Notes: generated by a model not told the origin, from the sequence alone. A DNA stretch of 64,000 nucleotides from Sphingomonas faeni (GCF_030817315.1 NZ_JAUSZF010000001.1:1224501-1288500); one strand, 5' to 3'; counted from the first letter of the stretch, positions 19,724 through 29,617 are shown. A program made the numbers and translations.

Positions 19724-21706
19724 ATGACCCGACATATTGGCAAGTTCGGCCTAGCGCCCTCGCTGATGGTTGCCGCCAGTTTGGTGGGTCTGGCATCGGG
19801 ATCGGCCTCGGCTGGTCCGGTCACGATGCCTGCGGTGTTCCCGGCACCGACCTCGATCGAACTCGGGACCGGGATGATCGCGCTGGGACGTTCGGTATCG
19901 CTGATCGCAGCACCGGGCGTCGATCCCGACACGATCGCGCTGGTCCGCAGCATCCTGACGGCGTCGGGCGTGGAGACGATCACGACCGCACGGCGCCTGC
20001 CTTCGGTCATCGACGGGACGTATGTCGTGCTCGGAACCGGGACCGCGCCGATCGTTCGTGATGCGCTCGCTCGCAGTCGCGCGGCGGCCGACAGCCATGC
20101 AGAGGGCTACACGATCGCGAGCCTGGCCTCGGCATCGGGCGGTGTCGTCACTTTAGCTGGTAACGACGCGGACGGCTTGTTCCATGCCGTGCAGACGTTT
20201 CGCCAGCTTGCCCGGCGATCGACGATCCCGGCGATGGTGATCCAGGATCATCCGGCCATGCCGATCCGGGGCACGATCGAGGGATTCTACGGCGCGCCGT
20301 GGTCGATGGCGGACCGCACCAAGCATCTCGACTTCCTCGCTTCGGTCAAGGCGAACACCTATGTCTACAGTCCGAAGGACGACCCGTATGCGCGCGATCG
20401 CTGGCGGGAGGCGTACCCCGCCCCGACGATGAAGGCGCTAGGGACGCTCGCGACCGCCGCGCGGCGAAACCATGTCGACTTCGTCTACGCGGTTTCGCCA
20501 GGACCGTCGGTCTGCTTCTCCGATCCCGCGGACGTGCAGGCGCTGGAACGCAAGTTCGACGCGATGCGATCGATCGGCGTCGGCAGCTTCTACGTCGCGC
20601 TGGATGATATCGAATACACCAAGTGGAACTGCGAGAAGGACAAGGCTGCGTTCGGTCCGTCGGGCGCTGAGGCAGCGGGCATTGCGCAATCGCAATTGCT
20701 GAATGCGGTGCAAGCGAACCTCGCGGCCAAGGACCCTGCGGCACGCGCGCTGATCATGGTGCCGACCGAATATTACGACGCGAAGGAAACGCCGTACAAG
20801 GCGGCGTTGCGCAAGCATCTCGACCCGCGGATCGTCGTGCAGTGGACCGGTACCGATGTCGTACCGCCGGCGATCTCGATCCCCGACGCAAAGGCGGCGA
20901 CCAAGGCGTTCGGCCGCAAGACGCTGTTGTGGGACAATTATCCGGTCAACGATTACGCGCAGACCACGGGTCGGTTGCTGATGGCACCCTATGCGCGGCG
21001 CGAGGCTGGGCTGTCGGGTGAGCTGACCGGCATCCTCTCGAACCCGATGAACCAGGAAGCGCCGAGCCGCCCGGCGGTGACCGGGGTCGCCGCGTTCGGC
21101 TGGAACGACAAGGCGTATGATGCAGAGCGGACGTGGCATTTCTCCGCGCAGGAACTGGCCGGCGACGACGAGCGCGCGATCGCGGCGCTGCTGACGTTCT
21201 TCGATACGCAGCACATGGCGCCCACGTTCGGCAGCCAGCCGTGGCAGGAACAGGCACCCCGATTGAAGGCGGTGCTGGACGGCGTGCGCGAGGCGATTGC
21301 CGGTGGCGACGAGGCGGCACGACATGGGGCTATCGCCGACCTGACCAAACACGCGGACGAGATCGCAAACGCGCCCGACATCATCCGGTCCGGGACGATC
21401 GAGCCGGGCTTCGCTGCGCAGTCGCGGCCGTGGCTGGACGCGATGCAGCTTTGGGGGCGTGCACTCCAGTTGACGGCTGCCGGGCTCGACGCCGCCGACC
21501 ACGGCAGCAGCGCGGCGGGACGCTATTTCGCGGACGCCAAGCGGCTGGCGGCCGAAGCTGCGGCGGTCCAGAGCATTCCTGGCGCCACCCGGTTCGACGG
21601 GCCGATCAAGATCGCCGATGGGGTGCTCGACCGGTTCGTCGCGGATGCGCCGACGCTGATCGCGTTCGATCGTCCCGCGGGAGCACCTCCCGTCGTGGCG
21701 CGGTAA
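19724..21706 (+). CDS. GH84 beta-N-acetylhexosaminidase / hyaluronidase-type enzyme, exported
   Basis: This 660-residue protein has a signal peptide (about residues 1-30). A GH20b-like N-terminal domain (about 35-175) precedes a GH84 catalytic barrel beginning IRGTIEGFYGAPWS. The catalytic aspartate pair is Asp294-Asp295 in YVALDDIEYTKW, and the substrate-binding LLWDNYPVND follows. The C-terminal part is helical. GH84 enzymes cleave N-acetylglucosamine by substrate-assisted catalysis. ATG 19724 is preferred over a long upstream frame because it begins the signal peptide and follows GGAGACGAG. A TATAAT lies at 19705-19710, too close to the ATG to be certain as a promoter. Confidence 0.9.
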   Translation: MTRHIGKFGLAPSLMVAASLVGLASGSASAGPVTMPAVFPAPTSIELGTGMIALGRSVSLIAAPGVDPDTIALVRSILTASGVETITTARRLPSVIDGTYVVLGTGTAPIVRDALARSRAAADSHAEGYTIASLASASGGVVTLAGNDADGLFHAVQTFRQLARRSTIPAMVIQDHPAMPIRGTIEGFYGAPWSMADRTKHLDFLASVKANTYVYSPKDDPYARDRWREAYPAPTMKALGTLATAARRNHVDFVYAVSPGPSVCFSDPADVQALERKFDAMRSIGVGSFYVALDDIEYTKWNCEKDKAAFGPSGAEAAGIAQSQLLNAVQANLAAKDPAARALIMVPTEYYDAKETPYKAALRKHLDPRIVVQWTGTDVVPPAISIPDAKAATKAFGRKTLLWDNYPVNDYAQTTGRLLMAPYARREAGLSGELTGILSNPMNQEAPSRPAVTGVAAFGWNDKAYDAERTWHFSAQELAGDDERAIAALLTFFDTQHMAPTFGSQPWQEQAPRLKAVLDGVREAIAGGDEAARHGAIADLTKHADEIANAPDIIRSGTIEPGFAAQSRPWLDAMQLWGRALQLTAAGLDAADHGSSAAGRYFADAKRLAAEAAAVQSIPGATRFDGPIKIADGVLDRFVADAPTLIAFDRPAGAPPVVAR

Positions 21707-21763
21707 CTGTCCGGTCCGGCAGCGGACGGCGCGACCTTCTCGGGTTTCGATCGTTCCTGCCGG

Positions 21764-22084
21764 ATGGATGCAGACGACCGTTCCACCGCCGAAGCCCGGT
21801 GGTTGACGCTGACCCGCGACACCTTGCCGGGGATGGCCCGCACCCGCCGCTGGCCGGTCGAGGAGGACCATTGCTTCCAGCGCATCTTCCTCGACAACGC
21901 GTGCGACGGCGTGTGGTATGACCGCATAACGGGCCGCCCCGCCTACGCGCATGCCGAACGCGCGGTACTGGACCGCGCTATCGATCTGGCCGAGGCAGCG
22001 ATTGCAGGTGAGGTAGAGCTGAGCGTGCTGAACCAGCGCTCGCTGGCTTGGCGGAGGAAACGGAAGTCGGAAAGCAGAACATAG
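21764..22084 (+). CDS. Conserved small protein, function unknown
   Basis: This 106-residue protein has Trp/His/Cys-rich segments (RWPVEEDHCFQRIFLDNACDG, then WYDRITGRPAY) and an alpha-helical C-terminus. It looks like a real conserved protein because the composition is unlike out-of-frame translation and it sits 12 bp before the next gene. I recognise no domain with confidence. Confidence 0.6.
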   Translation: MDADDRSTAEARWLTLTRDTLPGMARTRRWPVEEDHCFQRIFLDNACDGVWYDRITGRPAYAHAERAVLDRAIDLAEAAIAGEVELSVLNQRSLAWRRKRKSESRT

Positions 22085-22095
22085 AAGGGACCAGG

Positions 22096-22440
22096 ATGAA
22101 GGACTGGGACGCGGTCGTCGGGGTCGGGCTTGCGCTGCCGGGTGTCGAACTGGGAACGACGTACGGCAAACCCGCGCTGAAGGTTCGCGGCAAGATGATC
22201 GCTGCGACGACCGCTCCGGAGCCGGGCAGCTTCGTCCTTCACGTCCCCGTGGAAGACAAGACCGTCCTGATCGAAACCGATCCCGCGACGTTCTGGGAGA
22301 CTGATCACTATCATGGCTGGCCTGCCATACTCGTCCGGTATGGAACGCCCGAGACTGCCCGCATTGCCGTCCTGCTGGCGCGCGCGTGGTGGGACCGTTC
22401 CACGATCGGCGCACGTACAGCCTATGGTGACCGCCCCTGA
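22096..22440 (+). CDS. MmcQ/YjbR-family protein
   Basis: This 114-residue protein has the YjbR fold pattern: TYGKPALKVRGKMIAA, DPATFWETDHYHGWPAILVRYG and a C-terminal LARAWWDRS. The family has a double-wing DNA-binding-like fold and no settled function. The ATG at 22096 follows aaggga and starts the domain. It lies 11 bp after the upstream small gene and is probably in the same operon. Confidence 0.8.
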   Translation: MKDWDAVVGVGLALPGVELGTTYGKPALKVRGKMIAATTAPEPGSFVLHVPVEDKTVLIETDPATFWETDHYHGWPAILVRYGTPETARIAVLLARAWWDRSTIGARTAYGDRP

Positions 22441-22643
22441 TGCTCGCACCGGAAAGCCGGTATCCGGGTTGAAGCTCTTAAGCATAAGCATGACATAGTC
22501 CGAGTACCCTGCCCGCGATCACGCAGTATCACGTGATCGCTCGACCTATGGCAGCACCCTGGTACGGTCCGGGCCTTGCGCCAGTCCTGCGAAGCGGACG
22601 CTCGACGTGATGCTTTCCTACTCGCCATCGACGGAGACGATCA

Positions 22644-24080
22644 ATGACTACCGGCTATGACACGAAACTCGGGCTTTATATCGCCGGCGAATGGCTCGAC
22701 GGCACTGGCCGCGACACGCGCGACGTGCTCAATCCGGCGACCGGCGCCGGCCAGGCGGCGCTGCCGCTGGCCAACGCCGCGGACCTGGATCGCGCACTCG
22801 AGGCTACGCAACGCGGGTTCATCGCATGGCGTGCCACCTCGCCGGAAAAGCGCGCCGCGATTTTGACGCGGACGGCGCAACTGCTTCGAGAGCGAGGCGA
22901 CCATATTGCGCGGATCGCGACGCTCGAACAGGGCAAGATCCAGGCCGAGGCGAAAGGCGAGGTCGCGTTCGCGGCCGCGTTGCTCGATTTCCATGCCGCC
23001 GAGGCGCAGCGCATCTACGGTCGCGTCCTGCCCCGCCCGTCGGGGACTCGCAGCATGGTCCTGCATCAGCCGGTCGGCCCGGTCGCGGCATTCTGTGCGT
23101 GGAACTTCCCGATCATGAACGTCGTGCGCAAGATCGCCCCGGCGCTGGCGGCGGGGTGCTCGATCATCATCAAGCCGTCCGAGGAAACCGCCGGTAGCGC
23201 GGTCGAAGTGCTGCGGTGCTTCCAGGACGCGGGACTTCCGGGCGACGTCGCCCAATGCGTGTTCGGGGTACCGGACATGGTATCGCGGCAGTTGCTCGCG
23301 TCCCCGATCACGCGCAAACTGAGCTTCACCGGTTCGGTGCCGGTCGGCAAGGCGCTGATGAAGCTCGCGGCCGACACGATGATGCGGACGACGATGGAGC
23401 TTGGCGGGCACGGGCCGGTGCTGGTGTTCGACGACTGCGACCTGGAGAAAACGCTCGACACGCTGGTCGCGCACAAGTTTCGCAACGCGGGCCAGGTCTG
23501 TGTCGCGCCGACCCGCTTCCAGGTGCAGGACGGCATCTACGACCGCTTCGCCGCCGGCTTTGCGGAACGCACTCGTTCGCTGAAGGTCGGCGACGGCATG
23601 GATTCGGCGAGCCAAATGGGACCGATGGCCAACGCCCGCCGACCGGACGCGATCGCCGAACTGGTCGGCGATGCGACGAGTCACGGTGCCAAGCTGCTCG
23701 CGGGTGGCGACTACGGTGGCGCAGGTGGGTTCTTCTTCCAGCCGACCGTGCTGTCGGACGTGCCGCTGTCGGCTCGGGCGATGAACGAGGAGCCGTTCGG
23801 CCCGGTGGCATTGCTGAGCCGCTTCGAGACCGACGAGGACGCGATCGTCGAGGCGAACCGCCTGCCGTTCGGGCTTGCCGCCTACTGCTTCACTGAGAAT
23901 GGGCGACGCCAGAACATGCTCGGCGACGCGATCGAGGCGGGGATGATCGCCATCAACAACGTCCGGCTCAGCTATCCCGACAGCCCGTTCGGTGGCGTGA
24001 AGGACAGTGGGCATGGTTCCGAAGACGGCCCGGAAGGCGTTGCTGCGCATCTGATCACGAAGGCCGTTCACATCAGCTGA
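22644..24080 (+). CDS. NAD(P)-dependent succinate-semialdehyde-type aldehyde dehydrogenase
   Basis: This 478-residue enzyme has the ALDH catalytic Glu in MELGGHGPVLVFDDCD and the catalytic Cys in NAGQVCVAPTRF, with the nucleotide-binding FCAWNFPIMNVVRK and IKPSEETAGSA. Length and pattern resemble GabD-type succinate-semialdehyde dehydrogenases. The exact substrate is not fixed, since related enzymes act on other semialdehydes. No GABA transaminase is adjacent. Confidence 0.85.
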   Translation: MTTGYDTKLGLYIAGEWLDGTGRDTRDVLNPATGAGQAALPLANAADLDRALEATQRGFIAWRATSPEKRAAILTRTAQLLRERGDHIARIATLEQGKIQAEAKGEVAFAAALLDFHAAEAQRIYGRVLPRPSGTRSMVLHQPVGPVAAFCAWNFPIMNVVRKIAPALAAGCSIIIKPSEETAGSAVEVLRCFQDAGLPGDVAQCVFGVPDMVSRQLLASPITRKLSFTGSVPVGKALMKLAADTMMRTTMELGGHGPVLVFDDCDLEKTLDTLVAHKFRNAGQVCVAPTRFQVQDGIYDRFAAGFAERTRSLKVGDGMDSASQMGPMANARRPDAIAELVGDATSHGAKLLAGGDYGGAGGFFFQPTVLSDVPLSARAMNEEPFGPVALLSRFETDEDAIVEANRLPFGLAAYCFTENGRRQNMLGDAIEAGMIAINNVRLSYPDSPFGGVKDSGHGSEDGPEGVAAHLITKAVHIS

Positions 24081-24095
24081 GTCGATCCACGGGGT

Positions 24096-24133
24096 TTGCC
24101 CGGCGGCGGTGGTTCACCGCCGTCGTCGGGCAA
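24096..24133. terminator. Stem-loop between convergent aldehyde dehydrogenase and cyoD
   Basis: An imperfect inverted repeat (ttgcccg...gcggcggt / accgcc...cgggcaa) with a short loop lies in the 64-bp gap between the two stops. The position suggests a bidirectional terminator. Confidence 0.5.
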
Positions 24134-24144
24134 GGCTGCTGGTG

Positions 24145-24447
24145 TCACATCATCCGGTCGCGCAGGTTGAACAGGATCACCAGCGTTCCCGACACCATCA
24201 GCGCGATGATGAGCGTGGAGAACAGGATCAGTTGCAGGTCGTGCCGTGACGAGCGCTTGAGGCTGATGTGGAGGAAGCAGCGGAATTGCACCGCCATCTG
24301 CACGAGGCCCAGCGCCAGCACGGTGCCGAAGATCGCGCGCGCGCCGAAGGACGGCCAGCGGACCATCGCAAACGCCGCCGCGGTCAGCACGAGCGACAGG
24401 GCATAGCCGACCGCATAGGTGCGCAGTTCACGGGTCCGGTCGCTCAT
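24145..24447 (-). CDS. cyoD: Cytochrome bo3 ubiquinol oxidase subunit IV
   Basis: This 100-residue protein has three membrane helices, with the conserved QMAVQFRCFLHI segment of CyoD. It is the last gene of the cyoABCD run and its start overlaps the end of cyoC (24444-24447). Subunit IV aids assembly of the heme-copper oxidase in the inner membrane. No cyoE follows in this window; the next gene is convergent. Confidence 0.92.
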   Translation of the reverse strand: MSDRTRELRTYAVGYALSLVLTAAAFAMVRWPSFGARAIFGTVLALGLVQMAVQFRCFLHISLKRSSRHDLQLILFSTLIIALMVSGTLVILFNLRDRMM

Positions 24448-25070
24448 CCGATGTTCCCTTGCAGGTATACGACCGAAAAGATCGCGATCCAGACGATGTC
24501 GAGCAGATGCCAGAACAGCCCCAGCCGCAACAGGTTGATCCGCACGCGCGCATCGAGGCCATAGGCGCAGATCTGGCCGACCATCACCACCAGCCAGAAG
24601 CACGCGACCGCGACGTGAAGGCCGTGCAGCCCGACCAGCGCGAAGAACGACGACAGGAAGCCACTGCGCATCGGATAGGCCCCGTGCGCGAACATCGTCG
24701 CGAAGTCGTTCGCCTCGAGCGCGAGGAAGACGAGGCCGAGGCCGAGCGTCGCGCCAAGCCAGCCGAACAACACCCGGCGCGGTTCATCATACTTCATGGC
24801 GATCGTCGCGCGGCCGAACGTCGCGCTGCTTGTCAGCAGCAACAGCGTCTCGACGAACGCGGGCAGCAGCTTGAACTCGGACGCAGGCGTCGGGCCACCG
24901 ACGGTGCTGGCGATCATCGTGCCGTATGTGGCGAACAGCAGCGCGAAGATCACCGCGTCGCTCATCAGGAATATCCAGAAACCGAAGATCGCGTTCTCCG
25001 CCTGGTCCTTCGTCAGTTCACCGGTGTCGCCAAGGTTGAGGCCGGCATGCGCCAGTTCGGGTTCGCTCAC
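24444..25070 (-). CDS. cyoC: Cytochrome bo3 ubiquinol oxidase subunit III
   Basis: This 208-residue heme-copper oxidase subunit III has five membrane helices and the family signature GLHGLHVAVACFW. The start is probably GTG at 25070 (VSEPELAHAG), which overlaps the cyoB stop by four bases and suggests translational coupling. The longer upstream frame has no family support. Confidence 0.92.
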   Translation of the reverse strand: MSEPELAHAGLNLGDTGELTKDQAENAIFGFWIFLMSDAVIFALLFATYGTMIASTVGGPTPASEFKLLPAFVETLLLLTSSATFGRATIAMKYDEPRRVLFGWLGATLGLGLVFLALEANDFATMFAHGAYPMRSGFLSSFFALVGLHGLHVAVACFWLVVMVGQICAYGLDARVRINLLRLGLFWHLLDIVWIAIFSVVYLQGNIG

Positions 25071-27166
25071 GCCACGATCTCCGCAAGGCCGCGATTGACG
25101 GCGGCGGTCTCCAACTGGCGGGGGATCGCGGGCGTCGCCCGGACGCGTGCGAGCCATTTTTCATGCTCACGCGCGACCTCGGCGGCCGGAATGGTCCGGT
25201 GCTGGTCTCGACCGAAGCTCCGCAACACGACCGCCGCGACGACGATCTGGAGCGCGACGATGGCCAGCCCCCATATCTCCCAGATCAGGCCGAACGCGGC
25301 GACCGCGGCGGCGAGACCGATCACGACGCTGGTCGCGCTGCCCCGCGGCACGACGATGTCCTCGTAGGATGACGGCGAGGCGTAGGGATCGGGTTGGCCC
25401 TCGTCATGCTTGTGGTCGTAGAACGGGTTACGACCGTCGATCAGTGGCAGGACCGCGAAGTTATACTCGGGCGGCGGTGCGCTCACCGACCATTCGAGCC
25501 CACGGCCATCCCATGGGTCGCCTGCCTCCACGCGGGTCGAGGCGCGGTCGCGGATGCTGACCCACAACTGGATGCCTAGCGACGTCAGTGCCGCCAGCAG
25601 GACGAACGCACCGACGCAGGCGACGTACAGCCACGGCCGGAACGAGGGTTCGAAGATCGCCTGCGTCCGCCGCGCCATCCCGCTCGCGCCCAGCACGTAC
25701 AGCGGGAAGAAGGCGAGGTAGAACCCGACCACCCAGCACCCGAACGCGATCCGCCCCCAGCGCTCGTCGAGGCGGAACCCAAACGCCTTGGGAAACCAGT
25801 AATGATAGCCCGCCAGCATCCCGTAGAGCAGCCCCGGGATCAGCATGTTGTGGAAATGCGCGACCAGGAACAGCGTGTTGTGAACGAGGTAATCGAGCGG
25901 CGGCATCGCCAGGATGATACCGGTGAAACCGCCCAGCACGAACGTCATCATGAACGCCAGCGCATACAGCATCGGCACGGTGAACCGCACCTCACCGCGA
26001 AACATCGTCCAGATCCAATCGTAGATCTTGACCCCCGTCGGCACCCCGATCGTCATCGTCGCAATCCCAAACGCCGCGTTGACGTTGGCCGACTGCCCCA
26101 TCGTGAAGAAATGATGGACCCACACGGTGAAGCTCAGCACCGCGATCGCCATCGTCGCGATCACCAGCGACGTGTAGCCGTACAGATCCTTGGTCGAGAA
26201 GGTCGACACGACTTCCGAATACACGCCGAACGCAGGCAGGATCAGGATGTAGACCTCGGGATGACCGAACAGCCAGAACATGTTGGCATAGTTCATCATG
26301 TTGCCGCCCAGGTCGTTGGTGAAGAAATGGAACCCCAGATAGCGATCGAGCGCGAGCAGCAGCGTGGCGACGGTCAGCGGTGGCATCGCGAAAATCATGA
26401 GGATCGACGTGCACAGGCTGGTCCACGAAAACATCTGCATCCGCATGAACCGCATCCCCGGCGCGCGCAGCTTGTAGACGGTGCAGGCGATGTTGATCCC
26501 CGCCATCGTCGAGCCGATCGACCCCAATGTCACCGCCCAGATCCAGTAGTCGACGCCGACGCCCGGACTGAACGCGCGCTCGGTATAGGGCGGATAGCCG
26601 CTCCATCCCCCGGTCGAGAACTCGCCGACGACCAGGCTCGCCATCATCAGCCCCGCAGCACCAATCGTCAGCCACAGCGCGATCGAATTGGCCCAGGGAA
26701 ACGCCATGTCGCGCGCGCCGAGCTGGAACGGCAGGACGTAGTTGATCATCCCCGTCAGGAACGGCATCGCCATGAAGAAGATCATGATCGAGCCATGCGT
26801 CGAGAACAGCTGCCCGAAATGGTCGGGCGATAGGAAGCCGGGGTGCTCGATCGCGACTGCCTGCTGCATCCGCATCAGCACCGCCTCGACCAGCGCCCGC
26901 GACAGCATCACGAACGCGACGACGATATACATGATGCCGATCTTCTTGTGATCGAGGCTGGTCAGCCACTCGGTCCACAGATACCGCCACTTGCCGTACC
27001 GCGTCAGCAGCGCCGCGACGACGACCGCGCCGACCACCACCAGCGCGCCCGCAAACGCACCGATGAGCTCGCTGATCGTCGGGTTCTCCCACGCGCGCAC
27101 GAACGGCAGGTCCTGCCAGCCGAACCGGCCGAGCACGGCGGGCCAGAGGGGAGCGGAAACGGTCAT
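25067..27166 (-). CDS. cyoB: Cytochrome bo3 ubiquinol oxidase subunit I
   Basis: This 699-residue catalytic subunit contains the heme-copper ligands: the CuB motif GHPEVYILILPAFG, the His pair in VWVHHFFTMG and the heme His residues in LVAHFHNML. Fifteen or so membrane helices are expected. It reduces oxygen with electrons from ubiquinol and pumps protons. The ATG at 27166 overlaps the cyoA stop (ATGA). The longer upstream frame is a shadow of cyoA. Confidence 0.95.
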   Translation of the reverse strand: MTVSAPLWPAVLGRFGWQDLPFVRAWENPTISELIGAFAGALVVVGAVVVAALLTRYGKWRYLWTEWLTSLDHKKIGIMYIVVAFVMLSRALVEAVLMRMQQAVAIEHPGFLSPDHFGQLFSTHGSIMIFFMAMPFLTGMINYVLPFQLGARDMAFPWANSIALWLTIGAAGLMMASLVVGEFSTGGWSGYPPYTERAFSPGVGVDYWIWAVTLGSIGSTMAGINIACTVYKLRAPGMRFMRMQMFSWTSLCTSILMIFAMPPLTVATLLLALDRYLGFHFFTNDLGGNMMNYANMFWLFGHPEVYILILPAFGVYSEVVSTFSTKDLYGYTSLVIATMAIAVLSFTVWVHHFFTMGQSANVNAAFGIATMTIGVPTGVKIYDWIWTMFRGEVRFTVPMLYALAFMMTFVLGGFTGIILAMPPLDYLVHNTLFLVAHFHNMLIPGLLYGMLAGYHYWFPKAFGFRLDERWGRIAFGCWVVGFYLAFFPLYVLGASGMARRTQAIFEPSFRPWLYVACVGAFVLLAALTSLGIQLWVSIRDRASTRVEAGDPWDGRGLEWSVSAPPPEYNFAVLPLIDGRNPFYDHKHDEGQPDPYASPSSYEDIVVPRGSATSVVIGLAAAVAAFGLIWEIWGLAIVALQIVVAAVVLRSFGRDQHRTIPAAEVAREHEKWLARVRATPAIPRQLETAAVNRGLAEIVA

Positions 27167-28044
27167 CGAGCGGCTTTCGTCGGAGAATGGCTCATGCCTC
27201 CGGTCGTCTCCAGCACACGCTCGAACAGGTTCGGCGTGACGTGTGCGAACTCGACGGGGAGCGCGATGATAGACCGCGCCGACAGTCGCCGCCATGTCTG
27301 CGCGTCAAGCGTGCGCTTGCCGCGACGCGCCGCGGCGGCCCAGCAATCATAGTCAGCCGACGGCACGGCAACGACAACGAACTTCTGATGCTGGAACCCG
27401 GCGCCGTTATACTGCGTGTTCTCGCCACGGAACCGGCCTGGTCGATGCGCCTGGATGTTTAGCTCGGTCGTCATGCCGCCCATTGCATAGATCTGGCCCG
27501 CGAGCTGCGGGATCAGCATCGACTGCATCACGGTGCCGCTGGTCAGCCGGATATGCACCGGGCGCCCGGCGGGAATGACGAGCCGGTCGACCGCAGCAAC
27601 GTCGAGGTCGGGATAGACGAACACCCATTTCCAATCGAGCGCGATCGCCTGCACCTCGATCGGCGCAGCACCCGGCAATCGCCGATACGGATCGTCGATC
27701 TGCGTCCAGTGCCACAGCAATATGGCGAGCCCGATCACGATGCCGGCCGGCGGAATCCAGATCAGCGCCTCGACCCACCACGAAAAATTCCACTTCGGGC
27801 GGTACGCGTCGCCGCGGTTGGACAGCCGGTAATGCCATGCGAACAGCGGTGTCAGGAGCAACACCGGCCCCGCGACGAACAGCAGCACGATCGACACCGT
27901 GACGAACAGGTCGCGCTCATGCCCCGCAACCGGCCCCTGCGGATTGAGGAAACCGTGCGACAGCGCGGTGCAGCCAGCGAGCCCGAGCATCAGGAACGAA
28001 GCCGAGGTCACGCGCCGCAACCGTCGAAAGCATCCTACAAACAC
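27163..28044 (-). CDS. cyoA: Cytochrome bo3 ubiquinol oxidase subunit II (lipoprotein)
   Basis: This roughly 293-residue protein has a lipoprotein signal (LMLGLAGC), two membrane helices and a cupredoxin domain lacking the CuA copper ligands, as in quinol oxidases. The MQSMLIPQLAGQIYAMGGM segment is typical. The start is not certain: GTG 28044 fits the upstream aaggga better than TTG 28047, and no ATG is in frame nearby. It is the first gene of cyoABCD. The operon is divergent from the SDR gene at 28226. Confidence 0.9.
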   Translation of the reverse strand: MFVGCFRRLRRVTSASFLMLGLAGCTALSHGFLNPQGPVAGHERDLFVTVSIVLLFVAGPVLLLTPLFAWHYRLSNRGDAYRPKWNFSWWVEALIWIPPAGIVIGLAILLWHWTQIDDPYRRLPGAAPIEVQAIALDWKWVFVYPDLDVAAVDRLVIPAGRPVHIRLTSGTVMQSMLIPQLAGQIYAMGGMTTELNIQAHRPGRFRGENTQYNGAGFQHQKFVVVAVPSADYDCWAAAARRGKRTLDAQTWRRLSARSIIALPVEFAHVTPNLFERVLETTGGMSHSPTKAAR

Positions 28045-28225
28045 CAACGTCCCTTACCGCGCCGAGGAAAACCCGCCTTCACTCGGTATAGCACCGACTC
28101 GTTTCCTCGCAGATTTCCCAAGCATTCTCTACCCGGCATGCGAACCGCGAGACAGCGCGAAGGCCAGCGACGGAACGCGCTTTTGTCCCATTCGTCCAGA
28201 CGGGACGGGACGAAAGGAGAGCATC

Positions 28226-29194
28226 ATGGCCAAACACGACGGATTGCGCGTCATCATCACCGGCGCATCGAGCGGCATCGGTGCCGCGACCGCCATCGCA
28301 TTCGCGAAAAAGGGGGCGCGACTGGTGCTCGCAGCACGCGGCGAGGCCGGGCTTCGGGACATTGCCGAACGGTGTCGCACGGTCGGTGCTTCCGCCGAAG
28401 TCCGCGTCATCGACGTGACCGACGCCGCCGCAGTCGCGGCCTTCGCCTCCGAGGCCAATACGGCACTGGGTGGGATCGATCTGTGGTTCAGTTGCGTCGG
28501 CGTCGGCGTCGTCGGCAAGTATCACGATGTGCCGATGCCGGATCATGCGCGCGTGATCGAGGCGAACCTGGTCTCGCATATGAACGAGGCGCACGCAGTC
28601 CTGCCGCTCTTCCTGGCGCAGGACCACGGGACTTGGGTCAACATGATCTCGGTCGGCGGCTTCGTGGCGACGCCGTATGCCGCAGCCTATGCGGCGAGCA
28701 AGTTCGGCCTGCGCGGCTTCAGCGAAGCACTGCGCGGCGAGGTATCGAAGCATCCGCGGATCCACGTCTGCGACGTCTACCCGACCTTCGTCGACACGCC
28801 GGGCATCGATCATGCCGGCAACTATACCGGCGCACGCCTCTCGTTGCCACCGGGTGCGCTGGCGCCCGAGACCGTGGCAAAGGCCGTGGTCCGCCTTGCC
28901 CGCCACCCGCGTAATACCGTGGTCATCGGCGCACCGGCCATCGCGCTCAAGCTTGGCCAGTTCGCGGCACCCAATCTGATGGCAGCGATGATGAACGGTT
29001 TCATGGACGTGTGGTCCGCGAAGGCCGAGCCTGGAGAGGACACGCGCGGAGCGGTCTTCGACCCGCCTGCCCAACCGAGCGGCCCCGACGGCGGCCGCCG
29101 CGATCCACAGCGGGGGCGCAAGACCGCGATGGTCGGCACGGCAGCACTCGGTGTCGCCGGACTTGGCGCTTGGCTATGGCAGCGGCGACGGTGA
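28226..29194 (+). CDS. Short-chain dehydrogenase/reductase with C-terminal membrane anchor
   Basis: This 322-residue SDR has the cofactor motif TGASSGIG (residues about 12-19) and the active-site Tyr/Lys in YAASKFGLRG, with the catalytic Ser in NMISVGG. The family reduces or oxidises alcohols and ketones with NAD(P)H. After the SDR domain there is a Pro/Arg-rich linker and a hydrophobic tail (TAALGVAGLGAWLW), suggesting tail anchoring. AAAGGAGA lies just before the ATG. Substrate unknown. Confidence 0.88.
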   Translation: MAKHDGLRVIITGASSGIGAATAIAFAKKGARLVLAARGEAGLRDIAERCRTVGASAEVRVIDVTDAAAVAAFASEANTALGGIDLWFSCVGVGVVGKYHDVPMPDHARVIEANLVSHMNEAHAVLPLFLAQDHGTWVNMISVGGFVATPYAAAYAASKFGLRGFSEALRGEVSKHPRIHVCDVYPTFVDTPGIDHAGNYTGARLSLPPGALAPETVAKAVVRLARHPRNTVVIGAPAIALKLGQFAAPNLMAAMMNGFMDVWSAKAEPGEDTRGAVFDPPAQPSGPDGGRRDPQRGRKTAMVGTAALGVAGLGAWLWQRRR

Positions 29195-29300
29195 CCTGAG
29201 TCAGAAGTTAACCTCGGCATCCGAGCGTGGGCAACCACGAGGACGACGAACCGTTCATGGAACCGCGCGACGGGCGCGAGAACGCTAGCAGGAAGTTCGT

Positions 29301-29617
29301 ATGACCGACACGTTCAAGCCCACGGCCAAGATGGCGGCGAATGCTGAGAAGGGCCTCAAGCTGCGCAAGGATTCGGCCGTGGGGGCACGGACGTGGGCGT
29401 CAAACGTGCCGAACAGCTTGCTGCGCGGAAGTCGCTGTCCGCCGAAGACGTGAAGTCGATGCACAGTTACTTCGCGCGCCACGAGGTCGACAAGAAGGGC
29501 AAGTCCCACGAATGGGGATCGGACAGCGATCCATCCGCCGGATACATCGCCTGGCTCCTCTGGGGCGGCGACGAAGGCAAGGACTGGGCTGACGGAAAAG
29601 CTGATACTCTGGATTGA
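29301..29617 (+). pseudogene. Small conserved protein split by a frameshift
   Basis: The ATG at 29301, with AGGAAG upstream, opens a frame reading MTDTFKPTAKMAANAEKGLK. It changes into another frame near 29371-29375. The second frame continues as VGVKRAEQLAARK and then SMHSYFARHEVDKKG and GYIAWLLWGGDEGKDWA. Adding one T at gattcgg (gatttcgg) would restore a continuous protein of about 105 residues with DFGRGGTDVGV across the join. The parts look like a known small protein type in sphingomonads, but I cannot name the family. It is either a true one-base deletion or a sequencing error. Confidence 0.72.

Noticed and set aside
20438..22414. Minus-strand frame of 658 residues opposite the GH84 gene
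   Set aside because: Composition is out-of-frame-like (Arg/His-rich) and the opposite strand carries a confident enzyme.
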